The position numbers and the translations under genes were made by a program. Below are positions 42,293-55,207 of a stretch of DNA of 64,000 nt, in pieces. The first letter of the stretch is position 1. Each line of letters opens with the position of its first letter. Under the pieces are notes generated by a model that did not search any database, had not been told where the DNA came from, and worked only from the letters and a program-made list of their open reading frames with translations. Source of the DNA: Pogonophryne albipinna (Eukaryota > Chordata > Actinopteri > Perciformes > Artedidraconidae); assembly GCA_028583405.1 (NCBI GenBank), contig CM053247.1, positions 14,252,063 through 14,316,062 on the forward strand. The letters are read 5' to 3'.

Positions 42293-45073
42293 CACATGGA
42301 TCTGCTTGGAAAGAAACACTAATATATAATTTTGTTTACTGTATAAGACCTTTAAAGGTAGACTGTTAAACCATCAGTTCACAAGGTTTATTTAATCCCT
42401 AGAAACAATAATAGTACATTAACTGCGGTCTGCAAACAAAGTTTTAAAGAGGAGGATTTGATCACAACTTCTCTGAGAGGTGGTATAAGTATGATAACAC
42501 TTTGTGACATCCAGATATAGAACATAATGTATCCTGACAAGGGAAAATAATTCCCATTGTTAGGATCTTCATTAATTCCATTCATGTCAAAAGGAGTAAG
42601 GATGAGTGGTGTGGAAAAAAAGCATTGGAGCTCTTTGACTTAAGGGCCAGCTGTAGCTCAGGAGTTTGAGCATGTCATCCACCAATAAGAATATCGACAT
42701 GCTGATCCCCGTCTCTATATAAATGCAATCCATTAACATGTATAGACAGAATTCTGAAAAAAATATCACTATCCTCAGATTAAAAACACAGAAATATCAG
42801 AAAAACTGGTTCAGGGTGTCTAATAATGGATTGCAAATGGCCCTAATCCTCCGTAGGACGGGGATTTGTCACATAATGGAGGTAATCCCAAAAACACATA
42901 CACAGCTGTAATAATTGTCTCCTTTTGAAGATGAGGTGGAAATTAGGACACATTTAAAGATTTTGCACCACAACTGTCATGTTATTTACAGGATGTCTAA
43001 GGATCTTTGTGCATCTTGCTAATGCTTTCATGCCTTTAACCAGTCCTTATGCATGCATTGAGTAATTTCTGTCACAATATGGAGGTGAACTGTGGTTCTC
43101 CTTGAAATTGTCTGATGTGAAAATAACATCAGGGTCCAGTTTGGTTTCTTATTTCTTGCTGTTTCTTTCCTGTTCTGTTTCAGTAGACGCTACAAAGCTT
43201 AATCAGCGTTTTGGCTCGTACCCTTGCCTGTGGCAGTCTGTCACGTATGACTGTGCCATCTTGTGTTGTCGTGGCCTGCCATTTGTCTCTGGCGATGTTG
43301 ACACGAAACATCCCACGCTGTCTTGTCAACACTGCTGCGAATCCTGTTTCTCAACACGTTGCAGATGACAGATAATACCTTCCAAGAAGTAGCATTCTTC
43401 TGCTAGAGTTATAATTAGGATTTAATTATGAAATGTGTTTGAAATTCCTTAATGTCATGCTGCAGTCGCTTGTGCATCATACCCTGCGAAATCCAGCCTT
43501 GAATCATAACTCATGCTTCAAAAATGCACCTGTGCGATTATGATACACGGACATCTTAGTTGGTCTAATCACTGTAAGGATTCCTAACCTACCACAAACC
43601 CTATCTCTTTTTGTTGCCTGGCAACAAGCTGCCATCCAAAAAAAGAAACGGCCCCCCCCTCTACCAACACCCTCCCTCAATGCACAAATGTGGACATTTT
43701 TTAGATCAATTTGTAACCACCGTTCAAGCCTCGGTTCCAAGCGCTGTCGTCTTTAATGAGCTTTTCAAGCCAGCCTCTGATTTGTGGTCATGATTCACTC
43801 TCACAAAAGAAGAACAACTTGTTATTGACTGGGAAGACAGACGGTGGTGATGAGAAAAGGCATAATGGGGTTTCACTTCAGAGCTTCTTGGCTTTCAAAT
43901 ACAAAAGTTTCATTGTGTGTTTGCGTATTGATGATGCACTGCTTCTCCTCCATGCCTTTTATTTTCTTGTCACACCAAATACTGCAGCCTTCCATTGACT
44001 CGGCAGCTTTATTCTCTCTGCTGCTTTCCCTCTCGCCCCCTGTCTTCCCCTTTAGCACATTATTGTTTAGCTTTCATGTTACATTCAGGCTTAGCCGGTG
44101 CTGTTGCACAAACATTTGTTTATGTGGTGCATCAAACACAATCAAAAAGACACCCACTAGCCTGCCATTAAGAATATATGTATCAGTTTAAAAAAACAAC
44201 CTTATATGAACTAAAGTGAAAGAGCCACTTAAGTACAGAGTGCTAACAAAATGAGTCACGTCTGAGGCAAGGTCACCAAGCAACCTCCCACTCTATTGGC
44301 AGCCGGGAGCTACTCTGGGGAAAAACTTTTTTGCACATTTGAAGCTACGAGTCATTAGCGATGCTGATAGAAACACACTTTAATTAAGACTGCTGCATTT
44401 TGGGCTTAGATGTCACATCTGAAGATTAATAAGTAATATCAGGGGTGTGGTGGTATGCAAATAGAACAGACATGCCTCCGAGCTAAACTGGTGCACTCTG
44501 TGTATCGCCAAACTGAGCCAAATTAGCATGCTGCAGTACAAGTGCTCTGTGCCCCCCTCCTAGGCTGAAGTGCTTGGCTCTACTTGTGGGCAAAATATTA
44601 CCAGCCAGCTGCTCGCTAGATAACAAATAAGAACTGGGGCAGAAGAGGATATGCAGGCATATGTGCCGTTTGTGCTTTATCCTCGCACAAATTCCACTTG
44701 GCCTTTAACAGAAAGGTTACGAGAGTAACTATGGTCACCGTGGCTCAGACCCCTCACTCTACTACTTTTGCAAAACTTTGTATTTTGTAACCTTCATTCT
44801 TGTTTCATATATTGATTTAGTAGATACTGGGTTCCAATACGTATGTGCCTACTGCAATACACTCAAGATGTTGTTCCTGCTTGAGCTTCTGCATTTTCAG
44901 GCTCTTAGACCAAGAGGACTAGAGACAGTTAAAGGCTCACTCAACTTGCATACATCTTTTCAAATGCGTCTCTAATACAATGGTGGGGAAATGCTTCTTA
45001 GGCTGCAAAGATTTTTTCATTGCATTATTGCAAATGGCCACTGAAACACATTTGCAGCCAAGCTTAATGGAAG
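42293..45073. other. Intergenic or upstream ccdc60 intron
   Basis: No convincing exon. A Cys-rich frame at 43102-43368 with a hydrophobic start was considered and rejected. If ccdc60 begins to the left, this is intronic. Confidence 0.45.
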
Positions 45074-45428
45074 TTAAAGGTTCCCTATTATGCTTTTTGG
45101 GGTTGCCTTCCCTGCAGTGTGTTGTATAGGTTTGTGTGCATGTAAATGGGCTGCAAAGGCAAAAATCCCCTCCAACACATTGCACATGATAGGCTAAGGG
45201 GCCGGACATCTCTAAGTGTTTGACCAATCACAACAGAGCCGTCAAGCTAACCAATCAGAGCAGACTGGGCTCTGGTTTCAGACGGAGGGTGAAAAGAGGT
45301 GCTAGAGCACAGGCAGTATGATTACAAAAATAAAGACCTTTTTCAACATTAAAGCATGTTAACGTGTCCCAGTAAAGGCACAAGATATAAATATGGAACT
45401 TGAACATTAGCATAATAGGGCCCCTATA
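45074..45428 (-). repeat. 'aaaggggcc..tatgct' MITE, inverted copy
   Basis: The reverse complement of the family copy at 47039-47510, with an internal deletion. Shared phrases: ccaatcacaacagagcc, aaccaatcagagcagactgg and the AGCATAATAGGG terminus. Left end at TTAA 45074-45077. Confidence 0.75.
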
Positions 45429-46732
45429 AAACAAGGGAGAAACACAGGGTCAGAGAATGGGGTTTAACACATGTAACTGAACCTGCGATGCAAGATAAAA
45501 TATGCTAAAAATAAAGGATTGGTGCTGTCTGACAGTCGTAACTGTTTGGGTACCCTTGAATTGATGAAAGCTGATACCCAATAGAAGGCTTTCAATTTGA
45601 AAGCATTGGTTTATGGGTAAACCAATATATCTCAGTCTGTATCAAGTAAACTCTGTGAACTTCACTTCAGACTGTAGTATGAGTTAACTCTGTAACTAAA
45701 TATAAGATATATACAAAGACATATACATATATACAATATGAATATACTATACCTATGTTTGCAGATACTGTACAGTATGTGTCTTTTTGCATGTTGTAGT
45801 AGCATGATGAGCAAAAACCCACACAAATTACCAATTCATCACAACATTTTTCACATGTTACCTTTTTACGGGGCTCGCACTGTTATAATTTTATAATTAC
45901 AGTTGGCTGGAAATGACAATTTCATTGAAACTACATAAACATTCATATTTAATTATTACCTATTCTGTAGAATTTGGTTTTATTATTACACTATGTAAAA
46001 CGAACCAGAGCCTTTTTTAAATTGTAAATCACATCCCTGTAATATCCCTTTGAATCTCAGTTGATTCAAACAATAAAACATCGTACTCCCATCTTAACTC
46101 TCCACTCCAGCTCAGCACAGAGAGCTTCGTTGCAGAGTGAACTTTGACCTGGTTTTCCTCTGCCTCCTTCACTCACTAGTGTGTGTTAGTGTGTTAGCTC
46201 AGCCACTCCACTGACAAAGCCATCACGACAGTTGCTTCTAAGCAGCCTCTTTTCATTTTCCACTGCAGCATTAATGCAAAGGTAATTACGCGTGCAGCAT
46301 GAGAAAAACAAGCAAACAGTATTTGAGGAAAGGTTATGGTTGAAAGCTAAACCTCTATAATTAAGTCATTAATCTGGCCAGACGTAACACGTTTCTCCCA
46401 TAATGCTCTAGTTAGGTGTCATTTGTGCTTTGGTGTGCTCTGATTTGCATGATTTACAGTGCACTTTGTGTATGTGTGTGCACGTGCGTACATGCATGCT
46501 CGATGGATGTGAGGGATTATTGTAAAGTCACGTGAGCACGTCTGACCGTAACTCATGGGCTGTGCTGGTTTTTTGTATGTCTGACAGGATATTAATGTGT
46601 GGGTCTGGCATTTGTTCTCTCTGCAATTTTATCTGTCATTTTGATTCCTGGAAAGTGAACATTTATCATCATTAAAGCGTGACGGTGCTGCCCTGTATTT
46701 ATGACTCCCGCTCCTGTCTCCATGCTTTGCAG
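45429..46732. other. Probable ccdc60 intron
   Basis: AT-rich stretch upstream of the first recognised ccdc60 exon. No other exon could be supported. Confidence 0.5.
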
Positions 46733-46897
46733 GCGTTTGGCGTCGGCAATTAAGCGAGGCCAGAGCTATTTCCACCTCCTGCAGAAAGAGGAGCAGGAGA
46801 AGCAGGAGGAAGAGGAGAGGCAGCGGATGAGGAGGGAGGAGCAGCTGAGAACAGAGCCACGACCTCCCAGTTTCTCCTCCGACAGCGATTCAGAGGG
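46733..46897 (+). CDS. ccdc60: Coiled-coil protein exon, probably Ccdc60 (first recognised exon)
   Basis: A 165-bp exon between acceptor TGCTTTGCAG and donor GG|GTGAGC, entered with one base and leaving in phase 2. It encodes RLASAIKRGQSYFHLLQKEE followed by a Glu/Gln/Arg-rich coiled-coil run and a SFSSDSDSEG end. Four further exons on the same strand continue in compatible phase (47950-48027, 55813-55917, 57784-57871, 63008-63212), together about 640 bp. CCDC60 follows HSPB8 in human, and the coiled-coil content fits; human CCDC60 is about 550 residues, so both ends of the gene are missing here. Function poorly known. The name rests on synteny and composition, not on a checked alignment. Confidence 0.75.
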
Positions 46898-47038
46898 GTG
46901 AGCTCACATCAGCTCAGTGTATTTTCATATTTCTTGCAGTGTCACTCATTGGCGCAGTCTATCTCTTTTTAGACCACCTTAGCTGCACTAACAATGTGTC
47001 GAATGACAAAAGAAATGTGCTCCTTATGACAATCAAGT

Positions 47039-47510
47039 TTAAAGGGGCTCTCTTATGCTCATTTTCAGGTTCATATGTATATGTTGTGCCTCTACTGTGA
47101 AATGCTTCCATGCTTTAATGTTCATAAAGCTCTTTGTTTCTCTCACACTGCCTGTGCTGCAGCACCTCTTTTCCCCCTCTGTCTAAAACCAGAGCCCAGT
47201 CTGCTCTCATTGGTTAGCTGGCTGGCTCTGTTGTGATTGGTCAACTGCTTAGAGATCTCCCATCCCTTAGCCTATCACGTACAATGTGTTGAAGCGCTAG
47301 CCAATAGAAGCGCAAGTTTAACATACTGTAGTGATCAGTATTTTACAGAATGAAACAAAGGAATTTAATGGAGGCGTTTCAGGCAGGGTGGGAGAGAAAC
47401 TCCCTCTGGAGGGAACTTTGGGATTGTAACCTTTGCAGACCATTTACAAGCACAGAAATCTATATAGCACATGAAAGGGAAACCCTCAAAAAGCATAATA
47501 GGGCTTCTTT
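47039..47510 (+). repeat. 'aaaggggcc..tatgct' MITE, compact full copy
   Basis: Starts TTAAAGGGGCTCTCTTATG and ends AGCATAATAGGGCTTC. Internal CCAAT-like phrases (ctcattggttagctggctgg, ttgtgattggtc) are shared with the copies at 15.9-16.3, 45.1-45.4 and 54.2-54.5 kb. Lies 140 bp after a ccdc60 exon. Confidence 0.8.
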
Positions 47511-47949
47511 GACCAAATCACTCGCCTCACATGTTTTGTAGCCATATATGAACTTCATTGGAGATTTATACAGTCCAATTATGATCTCCTATTATCATGG
47601 TCAGATATAGATTATAAAAAAGATTTGTTTCAAGATCCAAGTTCTTTATTACCATATGCACAACAACTACTTGAAGCTGAACAGTAGTATTGCAAATGAA
47701 TAAACTAGGTTAAACAGGAATAGATTTAACTTTATAATGAAAGGTAACGCACATATATATCCAGAGATGTCAACAGGAATGAAATGCTAATATAGCTAAT
47801 GTATATCAGTAAAGGCTAATTGAAGTCATCCTTAGTTGATGGTACCAGTTTAAAATAACTCGTCACATCAGTCGCATGTCTGCTGCGTTCAGGTGGCCTC
47901 TGCCTACAGAATCCAGCTGTTCAGGTGTGACTGTAGCGTGGCCGCGCAG

Positions 47950-48027
47950 GAAGAAGATCCAGTCAGCGCGACCTTTCACCCCCCTCCATCACTCTCTCAG
48001 CTCCCCTCTGCTGAGTGAAGCACCGAG
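47950..48027 (+). CDS. ccdc60: ccdc60 small exon (78 bp)
   Basis: After CCGCGCAG and before AG|GTAAGG, phase 2 in and 2 out. Joined to its neighbours it reads KKIQSARPFTPLHHSLSSPL then LSEAPR. It was found by phase: the only reading linking 46897 to 55813 without a stop uses this frame. The donor is strong, the acceptor has a weak pyrimidine tract. Being symmetric, it could be skipped without changing frame. Confidence 0.65.
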
Positions 48028-50392
48028 GTAAGGTTTACTGTTCACTGGACGGCCTGTTTACTTAACCAAGATGGTGGCCTTTATATGAGACGCATATATG
48101 TGTGAGTGTGTTATTCTACTTAAGGTTAGAAGCTGCCCCAGCAGTTTAAGAGCAGCACCACACACACAGTAAAAAGAGACGTGAGAAACACAGCCGCCTC
48201 GCATTTCGTCCAACTATAAGTCGATAACCTTCAGGTTAACAGTGCTTATACAATGTTGTGCTATACTTCACCATATGCAGTTCATAGCTGGAGTTACTGT
48301 AGTGTAGATGTACTGTAACTCTTAAAGTTAGTCTTAAACCAGAAAAGAAATGTCTAGGCTTTGCCCTATACAAATAAATAGTTTGTGGGATCAAAAAATA
48401 AAAAAAAGACGCATTTCATTCCCCATGATCATTCAGTGCCTCTTATAGAGGGGTGCAGTTATGGCGTAGGCCAGACTCGGAAGTTAGCGTAGCAAAGGGG
48501 TCCCTCGATAAAAAGCAATGGGATTTGGAATTCGGTAAATTGAAGAATATAAGCTCTGTGGCCATCACACGTTTATGATGCTTAACATGTTTGTTCAGCA
48601 GGATAATCTCTCCATATTAACTCTACTTTGTGATTTTTGAAGCGTTAATGCAATTGCCAGGGTTTTGTCTAAACCGGGTAACAGGGTCGCTGCGCTCTTT
48701 TTGCCAAAATGTCAATTTTCCCCCTAAAATGTTAAAATGATGCAGGAAAACAATATCTCTGTTAGTCTAAAACTGCATAATTACTACCGTCAGAAGACCT
48801 AGACAGCTTTGTTTTTACGGAGCTCCGACGTCACGTTGTTGGTTACATCCGCGGCGCCATCTTGTTTAAGGCCGTCATGTTCTCTCGAGAATTGATAAAT
48901 CGTATACCAGATCAGCGCCACAGTATTGCCCCCATATTATATTTTCATAGAAAAACCTCTGCAAACCACAAGTAAAAAGCTAACGCTAGGCTATAAACGA
49001 CTGCATCACCACCGCTAAGCTAAACGCAGACTTGTGTCGGCGTTATTTAGTCACTTGTTTGCAACTGCCGTTTTTATGACACATAAACACTTCGAACATC
49101 CCCCTGTGGAGTGATTATTGGCACATTTTACGTTATATAACAAAATATCAAAATCTCTTCAGCTTGTGTTAACCACATACCTTATTTCAGGCTTCTAACC
49201 ACACACACATTCAAAAAACCTTTGACTTTGAGACAAGGGAACAGGAAGTGGTGAAATGCTATGTTATTTCTGTGTCCTAGGAGTCATAACTGCACCACTC
49301 CATTATAATTTAGCATAAAAAGGTATCTTATTATTTGCCCTGATTATCATTTTCAAATGTTCAAATCAGGGCTTAGGTTTTGTTGCATTTTCTAAGAATC
49401 CCTGTAAGGCAGTAAAGAGAAAGTTGAAATGTTGAAAAGGATTTGATTTTAAGGAGTCACTGCACTTTTTCCAGCCTCTCCTGTCTGCTGGTGTTCATCC
49501 GTGTGATTCATGTCAAACAGATGTGTTATTGCACCTCAGCAAACATCAAACACAGAAAAACAAACAGGCTGAATATTTAATGCCAAACATCTGAAATTGA
49601 CAGATATTCGTGATGCTTTTATTTTGTGTTGCTTTCATATGGCAGGATCCTTTGATGCTGTGTGAACCGGAGCTAACCTTTCGGAGAAACGCGTCAGAAC
49701 AAGTTTTTTCTGGTAAATCTGCCTTGTTAGAAACTCAGCTGTTGGCTGCCAATATACACACTGAAGTCTGGTTCACAAAAGCAACATTTAGTTCCTGTTC
49801 TGCGAGTGTTATGCACTGCTTTGATCTTGTATGCAAGATTTGATGGCAATGCTCCCTATAATCCACAAGTACCGGCTTCTAACAAAAGTTAAATACAGAA
49901 TGTATCACACTTTATGCAGTGACTAGTGTGATGTGGTTAAAAAAAGCCACAATTGCCATCCAAAAAGTATTTATAGACTGTTTTATGAAACAATTATTAA
50001 CAAATGATGCCAATATCTACATCTATCTTTCTGTGTAATGCTTATAGATGTTTTACAAGTGACTTTTTACAGGTTTAAGAATAATTTGGTTACAAAATGT
50101 TATAACAATAAACAAATTATAGCATTATTCATAATTAGCAGTTTCAATTATGATAATATATCAAATAACTTGACCAAAATGTAAGTAAATACCACCATAG
50201 TAAAAGTTTACCATCTATAAATGCTGGTTATTGCAGCACGTTGGGTTTACACCAAGGACTCCTGTGTTTTACATCAGTGTTTTACATCAGTGTTCCACAG
50301 GGACGCATCTACAGCCCGTGTTTATGATGCATCCCCCCCGAATCAACATGCATTTGGTCTGACAATGCATTATTGCCACCGCCAGAATAGTC
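48028..50392 (+). other. ccdc60 intron, proximal part
   Basis: AT-rich, no further exon and no element with definable ends recognised. Confidence 0.5.
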
Positions 50393-50557
50393 CTTGCTGT
50401 ATGGTGAGACCTCAGTCAATCAATCAATCAATCAATGTTTATTTATATAGCCCAATATCACAAATGTTACATTTGTCTCAGTGGTCTTCACAGTTTGTAC
50501 AGAATATCAGTATGACAATACGACACCCTCTGTCCTTAGACCCTCACATCGTACAAG
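50393..50557. repeat. Common fish interspersed repeat, left part
   Basis: (TCAA)n followed by 'gtttatttatatagcccaat atcacaaatg' and 'gacaccctctgtccttagac', phrases of a widespread percomorph repeat. It is interrupted by the hAT element and resumes at 51461. Confidence 0.75.
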
Positions 50558-51460
50558 CAGACCCGGCGTCATGGGCGGGCCCCATGGGGCCCACCCATCC
50601 AGGATTTGGGCCCGCTGTTTTAATCAGGGCTGAATACAACATTTTAATTGTTTTATTATTATGTTTATTGTTGTTATTTGTAGGGCTTTGTCCCAATATT
50701 TATTTTTGTTTTAAACTATGTTGAAAGATTGGTTAATATCATTTTTTTATTTTGCTATGAAATTCTGAATGAAAGGCTGCGCGAGAGACAGGTTTTTCGC
50801 TGGGTTGAGTCGTGTGGGTTTTTGAGTGAGATGCGGCACAGCAGCCTGTCAGTTTACTCTTGCTAGGTTAGTTTGGCTATTATCATTTATATTTATCTGC
50901 AACAATGGATATCAGGAAGTGGTTCACGAAAGGAATATGGCAACTCAGCGCCAGATGCAGGCACATTAGAAGAAATCAGTTACGTTACCAACGAGCTAGC
51001 AAGCCAGCCAGGGACAAAAGAGGCTGGCAATCAATTATATTTTGAAGAGAAATTGACTCTCAAGCCGGCTCTCTCACAAACTGCTCTGTGCGCAAGCAGA
51101 CCGTGGCACAGTGCACGTACGCTCTCTGCCTCGCTCAATCTCTCTCTCTCTCCCTTTCTCTCCATCGCTCAACCTCACTCCGCCTCTCCACCCTGTGTGC
51201 GCTCAAGTTTGCCTGCGTGCTTGCCCAAGTTGGCACAGCGTTACTAATGTGCCACAAAACCAACCAATGGATGTAGCCTATAATAAGACCGTCAACAGCC
51301 TTATGGCAACCTAAACCCCCCCCCCCCGTTGACAAATCTCGAGCGTCTAACAACCCCCCCTGTTGACAATTCAGATTTCCCGGGATATGTAAGTTTCGGG
51401 GTGGGCCCGCCCTGGTAGATCAAATGCCCGCCCAGAGACGTATGTCTGCCGCCGGGTCTG
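50558..51460 (+). mobile_element. Non-autonomous hAT element (903 bp) with transposase N-terminal remnant
   Basis: Termini CAGACCCGGCG and CGCCGGGTCTG are flanked by a perfect 8-bp duplication cgtacaag (50550-50557 and 51461-51468). Sub-terminal GGGCGGGCC / GGGCCCGCCC boxes occur at both ends. An ATG at 50905 begins MDIRKWF, the usual start of zinc-finger hAT (ZMYM-like) proteins in fish, then shifts frame. The rest of the transposase is absent. Confidence 0.88.
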
Positions 51461-52720
51461 CGTACAAGGAAAAACTTCCGGAGAAAACCCACAGTTTAAA
51501 GGGGAAAATGGGAGAAACCTCAGGGAGAGCAACAGAGGAGGGATCCCTCTCCCAGGACGGACAGACGTGCAATAGATGCCGTGTGTAAATTGAAGAGATA
51601 ATACATTTAAAACATAGGTAGACCAAATGTTTGGAAATGCAAGTGTCTATAATAAGAAGACAGCAGAAAGCTTACACACCTTCCGGCGCAGACTGAAAAC
51701 TCATCTCTTTCGACTCCACTTCGAGCGATAGAATTACTAGAATTACTAACAATAAACTGCTAACAGAGCACTTGTATACTAATAAAGGACTGGCTTATCT
51801 AAAGCTAGTTGAGTAGCACTTGAAATGTTTTGGCTCTATGAAACCTGATGTACTTATATGATTCTGTTTTCTTCAAGGTTGTGTCTTCCTGGTCGAATGT
51901 ACTTATTGTAAGTCGCTTTGGATAAAAGCGTCAGCTAAATGCAATGTAATGTAATGTAAAAGATGAATCCACGAGGATGTCAGCAATCTTGTGGGAGCCA
52001 TCAGGGAAGTAGTATGGTGAGAGTCTGGCAAGACCGCAGAGACAGGTTCAGCCACGACTCGAAGTCCAGGACTCAGATCCAGTGCTCAGGAAAGAGGATC
52101 CAGGACACACGACCACAGCAACAGGATTAGCCTCGACTCAGGATCCCGGCATATATATGGACACATAAAAGAGATTTGGGGGAAGCTGGGTTAATCGGAA
52201 CATGAGAGTACACAGGTACAAACAGCCAGAAAGACGGAGTAAGGTGCCCCCCCCAACAGTCCAAGCCTATAGCAGCAAAACTAACGTGTCTACATACATG
52301 CACTCCCTTAGGATAGGTTGAGGGAAAAGGGTAGCAAGTAAGAAGTAGGAAACAGAGGTGGAGCGGCACACGCAGGGAGAAAGGTCCCCACTGGAACCTG
52401 AATTGGTTAGAGGTAAGGAGTAGGTCTGTGGCTACGTTCCACACTCCCGGGCCGGGCTAGGCCTTCTCTGCAACCTGTTACCCTCTATTAGAACCTCGAG
52501 AGGTCAGAGAGGGGAAAGGTTTGGAAAAAAGTTTTAAATATAAGATCTAAGTTTTTAGGATTTAAGTGAAAGAGTAAGAACTAAAATGTATGGTGAAGAG
52601 GCACAACGTATCTACGTCAATGCACTCTTATTAGATTATTTTATTTTATCACTATAAGCTTTATCAAAAAGGAAGGTCTTAAGCGCACTCTTAAAAACGG
52701 ATAGGGCGCTGCCCGAACAC
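51461..52720. repeat. Common fish interspersed repeat, right part, with nested LINE tail
   Basis: Resumes with 'aggaaaaacttccggagaaa' and 'gggatccctctcccaggacg gacagacgtgcaatag' (split), the expected continuation of the left part, and runs on with 'gcaggtgtgtct'-type CA-rich sequence to the 'aaaaaggaaggtcttaagcgc' phrase. The LINE tail at 51658-51959 is inserted in it. Confidence 0.65.
51658..51959 (+). repeat. L2-type LINE 3' end
   Basis: Encodes the last residues of an L2-like ORF2 (LRRRLKTHLFRLHFER then stop; DNA agactgaaaactcatctctt), then a 3' UTR ending 'gtaagtcgctttggataaaa gcgtcagctaaatgc' and ATGTA repeats. The best local reference for the copy split by the LTR element. Confidence 0.8.
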
Positions 52721-53439
52721 AAACTGCAAACTTTTTACCTCAGTAAAAACCACAGCCGTGTTGGCAGGCTGTTACCTGACATCTAACGGACCCTAATCCA
52801 ACACATTACCCGCCTGGCAGACAAACAGCCTGGTCGATAATGAAAAGAGCTCAGAGCGACCCGGGGCGGCAGCATTTGTGCACGAGGAGAAAAAAGGAGG
52901 CAGACTTCATATTTTGTGTGATGTGTTTGGAGAGATCATCAGAATGGATGTGGTAATAAAGCCTCGAAGCGTGAGAGTGTCGGGCTGATGGACGGCACCG
53001 CTTGACTGCAGGTACACGCTTTAGAGAGATGGCATGTTTTGCATTTGTTGCCACTACAGCAGCCCTTGTGTTTGAGTTGGTGTTTATGTGTCCATGATTT
53101 CATCCACTTATTTTACCAACAACAAAAGAAATGAAGGGCGCTCACTATGATTGTTTTTTTCCCATTTGAGAGGGCACTACACCATTGTTTCCTGTAGTGA
53201 TATTTACCTTTTAATCCAATATCAGGTAGTTTCATTTAAGTTCAAGATTTTTCAGGAAACAAAGACTTTCACTATCAGGTATAACCACACTACCAGCATA
53301 CAGTAAACTATGATCATAAGGCATCATACAGGTTACCAACATTTTTACAAAAAGGTAATAGAGGATTAATATTAGGAAATGGTCATATATTGCTTTAGAA
53401 TAATGAATGATAAACCCATTTTAATTTGAATGCCATTAT
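52721..53439 (+). other. ccdc60 intron segment
   Basis: No recognised feature. Confidence 0.5.
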
Positions 53440-54221
53440 TTATTTAATCGTTTATTTGGCAGGGACAATGCACACTTAAAACATTAAAATGTGTCAGCGT
53501 AACAGTGCCAGATTTAGCTTTGAGCTAATTTCCATCCGCAGTCCCTCACATAAAACATTTAAGAAAATTACATTTTACAAACATAGCAAAAACAAAATAC
53601 ATGATATGCAAAAAGTGCAAAAGAGCAAGAGCAGCATACACAAGTATTTATGACATGGCAGTACAATATAGCAGCTACGACATATAAAGTGCAAGAGAAG
53701 ATGCAAGAGCTACATCAAGTGCAAGAGGAGATACCCCTGTGTTAAAGTGCAGTTAGTGGTGATTGCACGTCTGTTTTGTTTCTCAACCATTCTTTGAGTT
53801 GACCTTTGAAGCTATTGAGAGTGGGACAATTCCGTATCTCAGTTGGGAGGCTATTCCAGAATGAGCTGCCTTTTAATGTAGAGGACATTTTGTCCAAAAG
53901 TGGTCCGTCTACGGTGGACTTCACAGTCTCCTCTGGTTTCTGACCTAAGGGGGGGGGGCAGTCCATGTAAACATTTATAAAAAAAACACATACTTTTAAA
54001 AGACTTCAAATTGTCAAAACTCAAGAAATTGTGTTTTTCAAGGATGGTACAGTGGTGTGACTTTGGCTTTCTGTCAAACACCTTGATAGCTCTCTTGTAC
54101 AGCTGTTCTATTGGTTTCAGGTTTGTGGCACAAGCAAACGACCAGTTTGTAAAACAGTATTCAATGTGAGATAGAATCATACAGTGCAGGTATGACTTTG
54201 CAGCATTGACTCTATTGTCAT
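53440..54221 (-). mobile_element. LINE fragment: C-terminal ORF2 and 3' tail (CR1/L2-like)
   Basis: Minus-strand frames 54228-53851 (SYLHCMILSHIEYCFTNWSF, QLYKRAIKVFDRKPKSHHC) and 53966-53742 (WNSLPTEIRNCPTLNSFK) are the end of a non-LTR ORF2 broken by one frameshift near 53900. The 3' UTR ends near 53440 with 'tttggcagggacaatgcaca' on the plus strand. 5'-truncated, and different in sequence from the LINE at 28-29.7 kb. Confidence 0.78.
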
Positions 54222-54482
54222 TGCTCAACTGCTTAGAAATGTCCCGCCCCTTAGCCCATCATGTACAATGAGTTGGGTCGTTAGCCAATAGAACGGCAGG
54301 TGTTGCGTAGTAATGTCACAATGTTACGGAAGTAAACAAAGAAATACAACGGATGTGGGAGAGAAACTCCCTCTGGAGGGAGATTTGGGATTTTAGCCTT
54401 TGCAGAACATTTACATGCACACAAACATATATAACACACTAGAGGAAAGAGATAAACCTAAAAGCATGATAGGGCCCCTTAA
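54222..54482 (+). repeat. 'aaaggggcc..tatgct' MITE, 3' half only
   Basis: Matches the right half of the 47-kb copy (cagtaagtaaacaaag-like and gggagagaaactccctctgg phrases) and ends GATAGGGGCC..TTAA-like at 54479-54482. The left half is missing at its junction with the LINE fragment. Confidence 0.72.
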
Positions 54483-55207
54483 ATGTATTTTATGAAACAC
54501 TTGAACCTGAATAAGCTGCACATTCTAGAACATAATTTAGACATTGTGTACAAAATAACATCTTCATTCTTTGTTTTAATTTTCTATGAGATAGCAATGT
54601 CAAATGGTCTTCACTAAAACAAGCATTTCTGCTAAGGTGCTCTTCAGCAAAGCACTCTGCCCAGGAGTACATTTGAAATGCTATGAGTGTTTGGCCTTTT
54701 TGCCAGAAAATAAAATATCAAATGCATTTGTGACACAAGACAAAAGCAGTCAGCAATATTTATTTTTATTTTTTTTATTTATTATTTTAAACTCGGACTA
54801 GTTTTACAGTGTGGAGAGAAATCATTTCATCATTCAGAAAAAGTGATACAGTTGTTAAACCATTTGCTCGTGAGTTGCAAACTTGGTTCAACTACAACAT
54901 GAAGCTCTGTTCCTTACAAACACACTGAGCTATCATGCTTCATTATAACCTCTCCTTATGTGTTCTTATTGCGATCCAAGCCAGCATCATGTGTCCCACT
55001 CTCCTAAGATAGTGGAATATGCTGTAAAACATTCACGAAGTACCTATGTTATTTATTAGCTATGAAGCTTAACAATTAACATTCTACAAGTTGACCTTTG
55101 TCTTCTAAAAGTTAGTATTTTTTGTTTCTGGACTTGGATGTGTTTTGTTCATAGTTCAAACGTTTATTTTTACATACAGCATGAATATAACAAGACCAAG
55201 AACTTAC
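54483..55207 (+). other. ccdc60 intron segment
   Basis: No recognised feature. Confidence 0.5.

Noticed and set aside
43102..43368. 88-codon frame with a hydrophobic start and many cysteines, resembling a secreted peptide
   Set aside because: No splice, promoter or poly(A) context. The cysteines show no recognisable spacing, and the composition fits chance translation of TG-rich DNA.
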